A stretch of DNA of 64,000 bases from LMUY01 sp964247705 (GCA_964247705.1 CAXTVQ010000004.1:1-64000), one strand, 5' to 3'; shown: positions 28,861 to 37,126, counted from the stretch's first letter. The notes: generated by a model from the letters alone, not told the origin. Numbers and translations: made by a program.

Positions 28861-29689
28861 TCTTGTCGAGATCGCCGGGTTGCGGATCGCGTTCGCCACG
28901 CCCTCCGGCGTGTCCGAGGCGGTGCGCGGCGTGTCGTTGCGGCTGGGGCGGGAGAAGCTCGGCATCGTGGGGGAGAGCGGGTCGGGCAAGTCGCTGACGG
29001 CGCGGGCCATCCTCAAGCTGTTGCCGGAGGGCGCGCGGGTGACGGCCGAGCGGCTGCGCTTCGATGGGATCGACGTGCTGGCGGCGAGCGAGCGGACGAT
29101 GCGCCGGGTGCGCGGGCGGCGGGCCGGGCTGGTGCTGCAGGACCCGAAATTCTCGCTCAACCCGATCATGACCGCGGGCGAGCAGGTGGCGGAGGCGTGG
29201 CGGGCGCACAAGGGCGGCACGCGGCGGCAGGCGCTTGCGGCGGCGGTCGAGCTGCTGGCGCAGGTGCTGATCCGGGATCCGGCGCGGGTGGCGGGGCAGT
29301 ATCCGCACGAGCTTTCCGGCGGCATGGGCCAGCGTGTGATGATCGCGATCATGCTGGCGCCGGACCCCGAGCTGCTGATCGCCGACGAGCCGACCAGCGC
29401 GCTGGACGCGACGGTGCAGGCCGAGATCCTGCGCCTGATCGACGACCTGGTGTCCCGCCGGGGGATGGGCTTGCTGCTGATCAGCCACGACCTGCCGCTG
29501 GTGGGCGGCTTTTGCGACCGGGTCGCGGTGATGTACGCCGGACGGATCGTGGAGGAGCTTGGGGCCGGGGAGTTGGGCCGGGCGCAGCATCCCTACACCC
29601 AGGGGCTGCTGCGTTGCATGCCCTCCCTGGCGGCGCCGAAGGCGGTGCTGCCGGTGCTGGTGCGCGACCCGGCTTGGGCTCGCCCGTGA
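28850..29689 (+). CDS. Oligopeptide ABC transporter ATP-binding protein (DppD-like)
   Basis: About 279 residues from ATG 28850, which overlaps the permease end by 11 bases. It shows Walker A GESGSGKSLTARAIL, Q-loop LVLQDPKFSLNPIMT, signature ELSGGMGQRVMIA, Walker B LLIADEPTSALD and switch His in LLISHDLPLV. The C-terminal oligo_HPY-like segment contains GAGELGRAQHPYTQGLLRCM, characteristic of the DppD/OppD class, where such regions can bind an iron-sulfur cluster. It energises peptide uptake with the next ATPase. Confidence 0.93.
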   Translation: MAADLVEIAGLRIAFATPSGVSEAVRGVSLRLGREKLGIVGESGSGKSLTARAILKLLPEGARVTAERLRFDGIDVLAASERTMRRVRGRRAGLVLQDPKFSLNPIMTAGEQVAEAWRAHKGGTRRQALAAAVELLAQVLIRDPARVAGQYPHELSGGMGQRVMIAIMLAPDPELLIADEPTSALDATVQAEILRLIDDLVSRRGMGLLLISHDLPLVGGFCDRVAVMYAGRIVEELGAGELGRAQHPYTQGLLRCMPSLAAPKAVLPVLVRDPAWARP

Positions 29690-30417
29690 TCAGCGTTGCC
29701 GGGCTGAATGTCCGCATCGGCCAGCACGCCATCGTTCACGACGTGAGCTTCGAGGTGCCGCGGGGCGGCGCGTTCGGGCTGGTGGGGGAGAGCGGGTCCG
29801 GCAAGTCCACCATCCTGCGGGCGCTGGCTGGGCTGAACCCGGAGTGGTCGGGGCGGGTGGCGATCGGCGGCGCGGTGGTCGGCCCCCGCCGGGACCGCGC
29901 GTTCCTGCGCCGGGTGCAGATGGTGTTCCAGGACCCGTACGGCTCGCTGCATCCGCGCCAGACGGTGGACCAGGCGTTGTCCGAGCCGCTTGCGGTGCAC
30001 GGGTTGGAGGGGCGGGACGCACGCATCGCCCGCGCGCTGGACGAGGTGGCGCTGCCGGGTGCGGTGCGGTTCCGCTACCCGCACCAATTGTCGGGCGGGC
30101 AGCGGCAACGGGTGGCGATCGCGCGGGCGCTGATGACGGCGCCGGACGTGCTGCTGCTGGACGAGCCGACGAGCGCGCTGGACGTGTCCGTGCAGGCGGA
30201 GGTGCTGAACCTGCTTGCGTCGTTACGGCATGGCCGGGGGCTGACGATGATCCTCGTCAGCCATAATCTCGCGGTGGTCGCGCATCTCTGTCCATTGATC
30301 GCCGTGATGTTGAGTGGCAGAGTTGTCGAAATCGTGACCGCTTCTAGTCTGCGGGAGGGTTCGGTGACGCATTCGCATACAATAGCATTGCGTTCGCTTG
30401 CTATAGACGGCGGCTGA
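29686..30417 (+). CDS. Oligopeptide ABC transporter ATP-binding protein (DppF-like)
   Basis: About 243 residues. GTG 29686 overlaps the previous stop (GTGA). It shows Walker A GESGSGKSTILRALAG, Q-loop MVFQDPYGSLHPRQTVDQAL (the SLHPR box marks the DppF/OppF class), signature QLSGGQRQRVAIARAL, Walker B VLLLDEPTSALDVS and switch ILVSHNLAVVAHL. It is slightly short at the C-terminus relative to typical DppF and lacks a clear HPYT motif (SVTHSHTIALRSL instead). It forms the heterodimeric ATPase with the upstream protein. Confidence 0.92.
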   Translation: MISVAGLNVRIGQHAIVHDVSFEVPRGGAFGLVGESGSGKSTILRALAGLNPEWSGRVAIGGAVVGPRRDRAFLRRVQMVFQDPYGSLHPRQTVDQALSEPLAVHGLEGRDARIARALDEVALPGAVRFRYPHQLSGGQRQRVAIARALMTAPDVLLLDEPTSALDVSVQAEVLNLLASLRHGRGLTMILVSHNLAVVAHLCPLIAVMLSGRVVEIVTASSLREGSVTHSHTIALRSLAIDGG

Positions 30418-30516
30418 GGGTCGGGTTGGACCGTCTTCTGGTGCCGTTCGAGGCAGTTGTAGCTCCTTCGAGGGGGTGAAGCTGAGTTTGCTCAGCTAGA
30501 TCGGTGGGAGTGTTCG

Positions 30517-31473
30517 ATGGGCGCACGGTTTGTGCTGGCGGTGCATGGCGGGGCGGGCACGCTGGCCCCGGAGCTGATGACGGCGCAGATCGAGCAGTCG
30601 TTGCATGCCGGGTTGCGGGCGGCGTTGTGGGCCGGGCACAAGGTGCTGGCCGCCGCGGGGCAGGCGGTGGATGCGGTCGCGGCCGCAGTGATGGCGCTCG
30701 AGGACAACCCGCATTTCAACGCCGGCAACGGATCGGTGTTCAATGCAGCCGGCAAACAGGAGATGGACGCGGCCATCATGGACGGGCGCAGTGGCTCGGC
30801 CGGATCGGTGGCGGGGATCTGCGGACCGCGCAACCCGGTGCTGGCCGCGATGACGGTGATGGCGCATTCGCCGCACGTGATGATGGTGGGCCAGGGGGCG
30901 CAGGAGTTCCTGCGGGCTCGCGGCCTCGCGTTCGAGGACGAGGAGTATTTCCAGACCGAGCGGCGCTGGCGGTCGTTGCAGGACAAGCTGAAAGGCCAGC
31001 GCAACGGCAACATCGCGCCGCTGGACGATGCGGACCGCCACGGCACCGTCGGCGCGGTCGCGCTCGACATGGAGGGCGGGCTGGCGGCTGCGACCTCCAC
31101 GGGCGGGGTCACCGCCAAGCTGCCCGGCCGGGTGGGGGACAGCCCGCTGGTCGGCGCCGGCACCTGGGCGACCACCACCTGCGCCGTTTCGGCGACCGGG
31201 GATGGCGAGCATTTCATCCGCGTGGGCGTCGCGCACGAGATCTGCGCGCGGATCCGCTTCGCCGGTCAGACCGTGACCGAGGCGGCGGACATCGTGCTGG
31301 GCGAGGTGGGCAAGCGTGGCGGTTCCGGCGGGCTGATCGCGGTGGACGCGTTGGGACGGGTGGCGATGCCGTTCAACGCGCGCGGGATGTACCGCGGCAC
31401 GATCGACGAGCGCGGGATCGGGCACACGGCGATCTACCGGGACCTGGAGCGGCCGCTGGACATGGCCGCCTGA
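30517..31473 (+). CDS. iaaA: Isoaspartyl peptidase / type-2 (plant-type) L-asparaginase
   Basis: This 318-residue Ntn hydrolase is made as a precursor that self-cleaves before the catalytic Thr in HGTVGAVALDMEGGLAAATS. Other family motifs are VLAVHGGAGTL at the start, ALEDNPHFNAGNGSVFN, and SGGLIAVDALGRVAMPFNA. It hydrolyses isoaspartyl dipeptides and asparagine. GGGAG lies six bases before ATG 30517. It lies 99 bases after the dipeptide transporter ATPases, echoing the E. coli iaaA-gsiABCD arrangement. The stop codon abuts a scaffold gap. Confidence 0.93.
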   Translation: MGARFVLAVHGGAGTLAPELMTAQIEQSLHAGLRAALWAGHKVLAAAGQAVDAVAAAVMALEDNPHFNAGNGSVFNAAGKQEMDAAIMDGRSGSAGSVAGICGPRNPVLAAMTVMAHSPHVMMVGQGAQEFLRARGLAFEDEEYFQTERRWRSLQDKLKGQRNGNIAPLDDADRHGTVGAVALDMEGGLAAATSTGGVTAKLPGRVGDSPLVGAGTWATTTCAVSATGDGEHFIRVGVAHEICARIRFAGQTVTEAADIVLGEVGKRGGSGGLIAVDALGRVAMPFNARGMYRGTIDERGIGHTAIYRDLERPLDMAA

Positions 31474-31573
31474 NNNNNNNNNNNNNNNNNNNNNNNNNNN
31501 NNNNNNNNNNNNNNNNNNNNNNNNNNNNNNNNNNNNNNNNNNNNNNNNNNNNNNNNNNNNNNNNNNNNNNNNN
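31474..31573. other. Scaffold gap (100 N)
   Basis: This run is exactly 100 N between the iaaA stop and the asd upstream region. Only six flanking bases are shared (gcctga before and after), too few to infer an overlap. The gap may contain real, unseen sequence, including the asd promoter region. Confidence 0.9.
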
Positions 31574-31663
31574 GCCTGACGGAAGGAGCGCTTGTAAGCG
31601 AAACGGCCCGGCGCTACCTCGGGCCTGTCCGGCGGCGTCCGGAGCGCGAGGGAGTTGGGTGCG

Positions 31664-32686
31664 ATGGCATACAGGGTTGCGGTCGTGGGGGCCACGGGGG
31701 CGGTCGGGCGCGAGATGCTCAAGACGCTGGCCGAGCGCAACTTCCCGGTCAGCGACATCGCCGCACTCGCGTCCGGCCGCTCGGTGGGCCAGGACGTGTC
31801 GTTCGGCGACAAGCGGGTGCTGAAGATCCAGGCGCTCGACAGTTTCGACTTCAAGGGCTGGGACATCGGCCTGTTCAGCCCGGGTGCGGCGGTGTCGGCG
31901 GTGCATGCCCCGCGGGCTGCGGCCGCCGGGTGCATCGTGATCGACAACACGAGCCAGTTCCGCATGGAGCCGGACGTGCCGCTGGTGGTGCCGGAGGTGA
32001 ACCCGGAGGCGCTGTCCCGCATCCGCCGCGGGATCATCGCCAACCCGAACTGCTCGACGATCCAGATGGTGGTGGCGCTCAAGCCGCTGCACGACAAGTT
32101 CCAGATCCGCCGGGTGATCGTCTCGACGTACCAGTCGGTGTCGGGCGCGGGCAAGGACGGGATGGACGAGCTGTGGGTGCAGAGCCGCGGCACGTTCGTG
32201 CACGACACGCCGACGCCGCAGGAATTCACCAAGCCGATCGCGTTCAACGTCATCCCGCATATCGACAAGTTCATGGATGACGGGTCCACCAAGGAAGAGT
32301 GGAAGATGGTGGTCGAGACCCGCAAGATCCTCGATCCGGACATCAAGGTGCATGCGACCTGCGTGCGGGTGCCGGTGTTCGTGGGCCATGCCGAGTCGAT
32401 CAACGTGGAGTTCGAGCAGCCGGTGACGCCGGCGGAGGCGCGGGCGTTGCTGCGCAGCGCACCCGGCGTGCACGTGGTGGATAGCCGCGACGATGGCGGT
32501 TATGCGACGCCGCTGGACTGCGCCGGCGAGGACGAGGTGTATGTCAGCCGCATCCGGCGCGACCCGACGGTGGCCAACGGCCTGGCGTTCTGGTGCGTGG
32601 CCGACAATCTGCGCAAGGGCGCCGCGCTGAACGCGGTGCAGATCGCCGAGGTGCTGGTGTCGAAGAGGTTGCTGAAGGCGGCTTAA
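31664..32686 (+). CDS. asd: Aspartate-semialdehyde dehydrogenase
   Basis: This 340-residue NADPH-dependent enzyme reduces aspartyl-phosphate to aspartate semialdehyde for lysine, diaminopimelate, threonine and methionine synthesis. It shows the Rossmann start VAVVGATGAVGREMLKTL, the active-site Cys in IANPNCSTIQMVVAL, VSTYQSVSGAGKDGMDEL, and the C-terminal RIRRDPTVANGLAFWCVADN with NLRKGAALNAVQIAE. GAGGGAG (31648-31654) precedes ATG 31664. It lies downstream of a scaffold gap. Confidence 0.96.
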   Translation: MAYRVAVVGATGAVGREMLKTLAERNFPVSDIAALASGRSVGQDVSFGDKRVLKIQALDSFDFKGWDIGLFSPGAAVSAVHAPRAAAAGCIVIDNTSQFRMEPDVPLVVPEVNPEALSRIRRGIIANPNCSTIQMVVALKPLHDKFQIRRVIVSTYQSVSGAGKDGMDELWVQSRGTFVHDTPTPQEFTKPIAFNVIPHIDKFMDDGSTKEEWKMVVETRKILDPDIKVHATCVRVPVFVGHAESINVEFEQPVTPAEARALLRSAPGVHVVDSRDDGGYATPLDCAGEDEVYVSRIRRDPTVANGLAFWCVADNLRKGAALNAVQIAEVLVSKRLLKAA

Positions 32687-32712
32687 GCCGGTCCGAAGAA
32701 CGGCCTGAGGTC

Positions 32713-33030
32713 ATGGGCGCCTGGCTGTGGCTCACCGTGGCCGGGTTGTTCGAGGTGGTCTGGGTCGTGCTGCTGAAGCAGTCGGACGGGTTCCGGATGC
32801 TGGGATGGAGCATTGCCACGGTGGCCAGCATGGCGTGCAGCTTCGGGGCGATGTCGCAGGCGTTGCGGGTGCTGCCGATGGGCACGGTCTATGCCGTCTG
32901 GACGGGCATCGGGGCGGCCGGCGGGCTCGCGTGGGGCATCCTGCTGGAGGGTGAGCCGGCCGGGGTGGTGCGGATCGGCTGCGTGATGTTGATCCTGGCG
33001 GGCGTGGCGGGATTGCGGCTCGGCGGGTAA
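32713..33030 (+). CDS. Small multidrug resistance (SMR) family exporter, Gdx/SugE-like
   Basis: About 105 residues with four membrane helices, the SMR norm. The essential Glu lies in helix 1 (AGLFEVVWVVLLKQSDGFRM). Helix 3 reads PMGTVYAVWTGIGAAGGLAWG, followed by EGEPAGVVRIGCVMLILAGV. The FEVVW...LKQSDGF pattern is closer to guanidinium exporters (Gdx/SugE) than to EmrE, but subtype is uncertain. It starts 26 bases after asd, leaving no room for a guanidine riboswitch. A dual-topology or homodimeric antiporter is expected. Confidence 0.88.
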   Translation: MGAWLWLTVAGLFEVVWVVLLKQSDGFRMLGWSIATVASMACSFGAMSQALRVLPMGTVYAVWTGIGAAGGLAWGILLEGEPAGVVRIGCVMLILAGVAGLRLGG

Positions 33031-33060
33031 ATCCCAGCTTGCACTCTCGAGGAGCAAGCC

Positions 33061-33636
33061 ATGAGCGTGACCGCTTTCCCATCCGGCCGCATGTCTGTCT
33101 TGCGCCGCTACACGCTGACGGCGCAGGCGCTGCACTGGGTGGTGGCGGTGCTGATGTTCGTGGCCATCCCGCTGGCGTGGGTGATGGTGAACATGCCGCG
33201 CGAGGCGTCCTCGCGGGAGCTTTTGTATACACTGCACAAATCGGTCGGGTTGACGGTGCTGGCGCTGGTGGCGGTGCGGCTGGCATGGCGCGCTGCGAAC
33301 CCGGCGCCGCCCTTGCCGGAGCGGATGGCGCGGTGGGAGCGCGGGGCGGCGTTCGCGTCGCACTGGCTGCTGTACCTGATCCTGGTGGGAATGCCGGTGA
33401 GCGGCTACCTGCTGTCGGCGGCGGGCGGCAACTCGGTGTCGTATTTCGGCCTGTTCGCGGTGCCGGGTCTGCCGAAAGAGCCGGCGGTGCGGGAGGCGGC
33501 GGTCTGGGCACATGTGGTGTTCGGGCAGTGGCTGGTCTACGCGCTGATCCTGCTGCATTTGGCGGCGACGGCGTGGCATGCGGCGGTGCGGCGGGACGGG
33601 GTGCTGGACCGGATGCTGCCGGAGCAGACCGGGTAG
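33061..33636 (+). CDS. Cytochrome b561 family protein
   Basis: This 191-residue protein has four membrane helices and the expected heme-ligand histidines: LTAQALHWVVAVLMFVAIPL, LLYTLHKSVGLTVLALVAV, FASHWLLYLILVGMPVSGYL and AHVVFGQWLVYALILLHLAA. This bacterial di-heme class transfers electrons from quinol or superoxide to a partner; the partner is not evident. GGAGC precedes ATG 33061. Only 30 bases separate it from the SMR gene, so it may share the asd-SMR transcript. Confidence 0.9.
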   Translation: MSVTAFPSGRMSVLRRYTLTAQALHWVVAVLMFVAIPLAWVMVNMPREASSRELLYTLHKSVGLTVLALVAVRLAWRAANPAPPLPERMARWERGAAFASHWLLYLILVGMPVSGYLLSAAGGNSVSYFGLFAVPGLPKEPAVREAAVWAHVVFGQWLVYALILLHLAATAWHAAVRRDGVLDRMLPEQTG

Positions 33637-33653
33637 GTTCGCCGTTTTCTCCC

Positions 33654-33683
33654 CTCTCCCGTGAAGGACAGGAAGGGGGAGAG
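33654..33683. terminator. Hairpin between convergent genes
   Basis: CTCTCCC (33654-33660) pairs with GGGAGAG (33677-33683) across a 16-base loop, in the 76-bp gap between the converging cytochrome b561 and oligopeptide permease genes. The left arm plus loop (CTCCCGTGAAGGAC) closely resembles the hairpin at 58112-58130. It may be a bidirectional terminator or a dispersed repeat; there is no T-run. Confidence 0.4.
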
Positions 33684-33712
33684 CCGATACCTCCAACACT
33701 GCCTGGCGCGGT

Positions 33713-34519
33713 TTACCGCAGCCTCGGGTCCAACCGGTCTTGCAGCCCGTCGCCGAGCAGGTTGAAGCCCAGCGACGCCAAGAGGATCGCGACGCCCGCG
33801 AAGGCGGCTGGCCAGGGGCTGAGCAGGAGGTAGCTGCGGCTTTCGGCCAGCATGCGGCCGAGCGAGGCGGTGGGGGGCTGGGTGCCGAGGCCGAGGAAGG
33901 AGAGGCTCGCCTCCACCAGGATCGCGGTCGATAGCGAGAGGCTTGCCTGCACCAGGATGATCGGGGCCAGGTTGGGCAGGATGTGGCGGCGCAGGATACG
34001 CAAGCCGGCCGCACCACTGGCGCGGGCCGCGGTGACGTATTCCGCCTCGTTCAGCACCAGCGTGGGCGCGCGCAGGGTGCGGGCGAAGATCGGGATGTAC
34101 ACGACGCCGATCGCGACGCCGGTGCTGACGGCGCCGGGGCCGAGGACGGCGATGATGCCGATCGCCAGCAGGATGATCGGGAAGGCGAACAGCACGTCCA
34201 TCAGGCGCATCGCCAGCCGGTCCGGCCAGCCGCCGCGATAGGCCGCGAGCACCCCCACCGTGCCGCCCAGGAGGAGGGCCCCCAGAACGGAGGCGGTGGA
34301 GAGCGCGAACAGCGTGCGGTAGCCGAACAGGACGCGGGAGAGCGTGTCGCGGCCGAAATTGTCGGTGCCGAGCCAGTGGGCGGCGGTCGGGCCGCGCAGG
34401 CGGGCGAGGATGTCCTGCGCGGCGGGCGCGTAGGGGGCGATGAGCGGGGCGAGCAGGGCGGCGCCGGCTTGCAGGGCCATCAGCACCATGCCGGTCCAGA
34501 GCAGGGGGTTGCGTTTCAT
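33713..34519 (-). CDS. Oligopeptide ABC transporter permease (DppC-like)
   Basis: This protein of about 268 residues starts MKRNPLLWTGMVLMALQAGA; the ATG overlaps the stop of the B-type permease (ATGA). It has about six membrane helices, the C-subunit block HWLGTDNFGRDTLSRVLFGY, and an EAA coupling loop (TAARASGAAGLRILRRHILP). It ends SLGFNLLGDGLQDRLDPRLR, as is usual for the family. The operon is binding protein - B permease - C permease, with no ATPase genes before or after. Confidence 0.93.
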   Translation of the reverse strand: MKRNPLLWTGMVLMALQAGAALLAPLIAPYAPAAQDILARLRGPTAAHWLGTDNFGRDTLSRVLFGYRTLFALSTASVLGALLLGGTVGVLAAYRGGWPDRLAMRLMDVLFAFPIILLAIGIIAVLGPGAVSTGVAIGVVYIPIFARTLRAPTLVLNEAEYVTAARASGAAGLRILRRHILPNLAPIILVQASLSLSTAILVEASLSFLGLGTQPPTASLGRMLAESRSYLLLSPWPAAFAGVAILLASLGFNLLGDGLQDRLDPRLR

Positions 34520-35406
34520 TGGTGGCGCAAGCGGGGGTCGATCGCGGCGTAAAGCAGGTCCACGGCGGCGTTGACCAGCACGAAGGCCAGGGTGGCGAGC
34601 AGGATGCTGGCCTGGACCAGCGGGTAGTTGCGCTCGGCGATGGCGCCCACCATCAGGCGGCCGAGGCCGGGGAGGGCGAACACCTGCTCCACGACCACGG
34701 AGCCGCCGAACAGGTAGCCGGCCATGATGCCGAAGCTGGTGAGCACGGGCAGCAGGGCGTTGCGCAGGGCGTGGACGAACACCACGCGGCGCCGGGTGAG
34801 GCCCTTGGCGTGGGCGGTGCGGATGTAGTCCTGCTGCATGGCGTCGGTCATGGCGGCGCGCATGACGCGGGCGAGCGAGGCCAGGACGGGGAGGGCGAGT
34901 GCCACGACGGGAAGCACCATGCGCTGCAGGTTGCCGGCCGGGTCGGTGGCGAAGGGCACGTAGCCGATCATCTGCGCGCCGGGGGCGATTGCCGCGACGG
35001 CGTAGAGCAGCATGGCGCCGAGCCAGAAGGAGGGCGTGGTGATGCCCACGATGGCGAGCACGCGCAGGGCGGAGCGGGTGCCCGCCCCGCTGGCCGTGGC
35101 CATCGCGCAGCCGAGCGGGACGGCGAGGGCGCCGGCCAGCAGCAGGGCCAGCAGGGTCAGTTCCGCGGTGACGCCGATGCGGGGCAGGATCTCCTCGAGC
35201 ACGGGGCGGCCGGTCCAGACGCTGGCGCCGAGATCGCCGTGCAGGGCGCGGGCGAGCCAATGGCCGTACTGGGCGATCACGGGCTGGTCCAGGCCGAGGC
35301 GGGCGCGGATGGCGGCGATCTGCTCCGGGGTGACGTCCGCGTTGGCGCCGATGGTGACCTGCACGGCGTCGCCGGGGATCAGGCGGATCATCAGGAAGGT
35401 CAGCAC
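34516..35406 (-). CDS. Oligopeptide ABC transporter permease (DppB-like); true start probably upstream at 35466
   Basis: From GTG 35406 the product is 296 residues, but this start falls inside the first membrane helix (LTFLMIRLIPGDAVQVTIGA). The frame stays open upstream and encodes LLRSFLRRLADLLFVAFGVS, exactly the missing N-terminus, with no ATG, GTG or TTG. A CTG at 35466, one base after the binding-protein stop, is the best candidate start (ATT 35475 is another). B-type features include LGLDQPVIAQYGHWLARAL, the DLGAS box, and a C-terminal AAIDPRLRHQ. Confidence 0.88.
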   Translation of the reverse strand: MLTFLMIRLIPGDAVQVTIGANADVTPEQIAAIRARLGLDQPVIAQYGHWLARALHGDLGASVWTGRPVLEEILPRIGVTAELTLLALLLAGALAVPLGCAMATASGAGTRSALRVLAIVGITTPSFWLGAMLLYAVAAIAPGAQMIGYVPFATDPAGNLQRMVLPVVALALPVLASLARVMRAAMTDAMQQDYIRTAHAKGLTRRRVVFVHALRNALLPVLTSFGIMAGYLFGGSVVVEQVFALPGLGRLMVGAIAERNYPLVQASILLATLAFVLVNAAVDLLYAAIDPRLRHQ

Positions 35407-35467
35407 GGAGACGCCGAAGGCGACGAACAGGAGGTCGGCCAGGCGGCGCAGGAAGGAGCGAAGCAGG

Positions 35468-36958
35468 TTACGGTCCGAAATGCGCGTCCCGCAGGCCGCG
35501 CAGGCTGCGGGTGGCGCTGGGCTGGTAGCCTTGCAGGTCCGTCCGCTCGGCGGTGAACAGGGTGGCGTAGGCCAGGTGCACGGCGGGGCCGGTGCAGGCG
35601 AGGATGCGTTGCGCCTGGTCGTAGAGCGGCTTGCGGGCGGCCGGATCGGCGAGCGAGCGGGCGTCGGCGAGCAGCTTGTCGAGATCGGGATTGCTGTAGT
35701 GGAACACGTTGGTGGCGCCGCCGGTGGCGAAGGTGCGTCCGAAATAGTCGTCCGGGTCGGGGCCGCCGCCGTTGAGGCTGGCGAAGGCGTCGAAGCGTCC
35801 GGCGCGCCAGTCGGCGATGAAGCGGCCCTGCTCCTGGATGTTGAGCGAGACGTCGAACCCGGCCTGGTTCATCTGCGCCTGCACGACCTGGGCCACGTCC
35901 ACGACCTGCTGCAGGCTGCCGAGGACGTTGATGGTGACCTTGACCGGGAGGGTGAGCCCGGCGGCTTGCAGGAGGGAGCGGGCATGCGCCGGGTCCGGGT
36001 GGTAGCAGGGGAAGCTCGACGCCGGCAGCGCCCATTGGGTGAGGGCGGGCGAGAGGGGGCCGGCGGGGACGGCCTTGCCGAAATACGCGGCGTCCACGAG
36101 CTGGCTGCGGTCGATGGCCTCGTTCACCGCCTCGCGCACTTCGGGCTTGTCGAAGGGGGGATGGGCGGCGTTGAGGCCGAGCACGCTGTAGGCGAGGTCC
36201 TGCACCTGGAGCAGCTTCACGCGGGGCTGGCCTTCGAGTGCCGCGGCGGAGGCGGCGTCCAGTGCCGGGACCAGGCCGTAGCTGCCGCCCTGGATGCCGA
36301 GCTGGCGGGTGGCGGCTTCGGGCACGATGTCGAACTTGAGGCCGGCGAGATGGGGCAGGCCGGGCGCCCAGTAGGCCGGGTTGCGGTCGAGCGTGATGGC
36401 GATGTCCGGCGCCCAGTCGTGGAACTTGAACGGCCCGGTGCCGACCGGGTGGCGCGCGATGTCTGCCACGGCTTCGGGCGGGATGATGGCCAGGCTGGCG
36501 AGTTGGGCGAGGAAGGGGGCGGCGGCGTCGCTGAGGGTGATGCGTACGGCGTGGGGGCCGTCCGGTTCGACGGCGGTGACGGTGGCGAAGCGGGAGGCGT
36601 AGGGCGAGCCGGTCTTGGGGTCGCGCACGCGGGCGATGGAGGCGACGACGTCGGCCGGTTCGAGCGCGCGGCCGTTGTGGAAGGCCGCATTGTCGCGGAG
36701 CTGGAAGGTGTAGGTGCGGCCGTCGGGCGAGACGGTCCAGGACTGGGCGAGCGCGGGTTGCACGTCGAGCGCCGGGCCGATGGCGGTGAGGCCTTCGTAG
36801 AGCGTGCCGGTGATGAGTTGGGTGGCGAAGCTGGTGGCGACCTGCGGGTCCAGGCCGACGGGGGATTGGTCGGTGGCGATGTCGAGGGTTTGGGCTTGGG
36901 CGAGCGCGGGTGCGGCCAGAAGGGCCGTGAGGGCCAGTGCGGCCATGGTTGGTTTCAC
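35468..36958 (-). CDS. Oligopeptide/nickel-type ABC transporter substrate-binding protein (SBP family 5)
   Basis: About 496 residues from GTG 36958 (AGGAG about 10 bases upstream). It has a Sec signal peptide (KPTMAALALTALLAAPALAQ), so the mature protein is periplasmic. SBP_5 features are YEGLTAIGPALDVQPALAQS, the SPDGRTYTFQLRDNAAFHNG motif, VGTGPFKFHDW, DKPEVREAVNEAIDRSQLVD and a C-terminal YQPSATRSLRGLRDAHFGP. It delivers its ligand to the two downstream permeases. Ligand class (peptide, glutathione, nickel chelate) is not predictable here. Confidence 0.92.
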   Translation of the reverse strand: MKPTMAALALTALLAAPALAQAQTLDIATDQSPVGLDPQVATSFATQLITGTLYEGLTAIGPALDVQPALAQSWTVSPDGRTYTFQLRDNAAFHNGRALEPADVVASIARVRDPKTGSPYASRFATVTAVEPDGPHAVRITLSDAAAPFLAQLASLAIIPPEAVADIARHPVGTGPFKFHDWAPDIAITLDRNPAYWAPGLPHLAGLKFDIVPEAATRQLGIQGGSYGLVPALDAASAAALEGQPRVKLLQVQDLAYSVLGLNAAHPPFDKPEVREAVNEAIDRSQLVDAAYFGKAVPAGPLSPALTQWALPASSFPCYHPDPAHARSLLQAAGLTLPVKVTINVLGSLQQVVDVAQVVQAQMNQAGFDVSLNIQEQGRFIADWRAGRFDAFASLNGGGPDPDDYFGRTFATGGATNVFHYSNPDLDKLLADARSLADPAARKPLYDQAQRILACTGPAVHLAYATLFTAERTDLQGYQPSATRSLRGLRDAHFGP

Positions 36959-37089
36959 TGCGGCGCTCTCCTGCAACGGCCCACGCGATAGCGGGGGCCA
37001 TGCGATAGAGGGCGGGACGTTGCAGGGCAAGATCGGGGAGGAGTGAACGCCATCGTGGAGCGCTTGCGTGCGGCGCCCCTCCCTCCCGG

Positions 37090-37112
37090 CCCCCTCCCGC
37101 AAGGGGAGGGGG
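37090..37112. repeat. GC-rich hairpin repeat, copy 1
   Basis: A perfect 9-bp stem, CCCCCTCCC (37090-37098) / GGGAGGGGG (37104-37112), has the 5-base loop GCAAG and is preceded by CCCTCCCGGC. It sits between the GlsB gene end and the binding-protein start. The same stem recurs at 52061-52083 with loop TCAAG, so this is probably a dispersed intergenic element. Confidence 0.7.
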
Positions 37113-37126
37113 AGAGTAGGGGCGAC

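Noticed and set aside
32687..32712. Guanidine riboswitch ahead of the SMR exporter
   Set aside because: Only 26 bases separate it from asd, too short for any known guanidine riboswitch.
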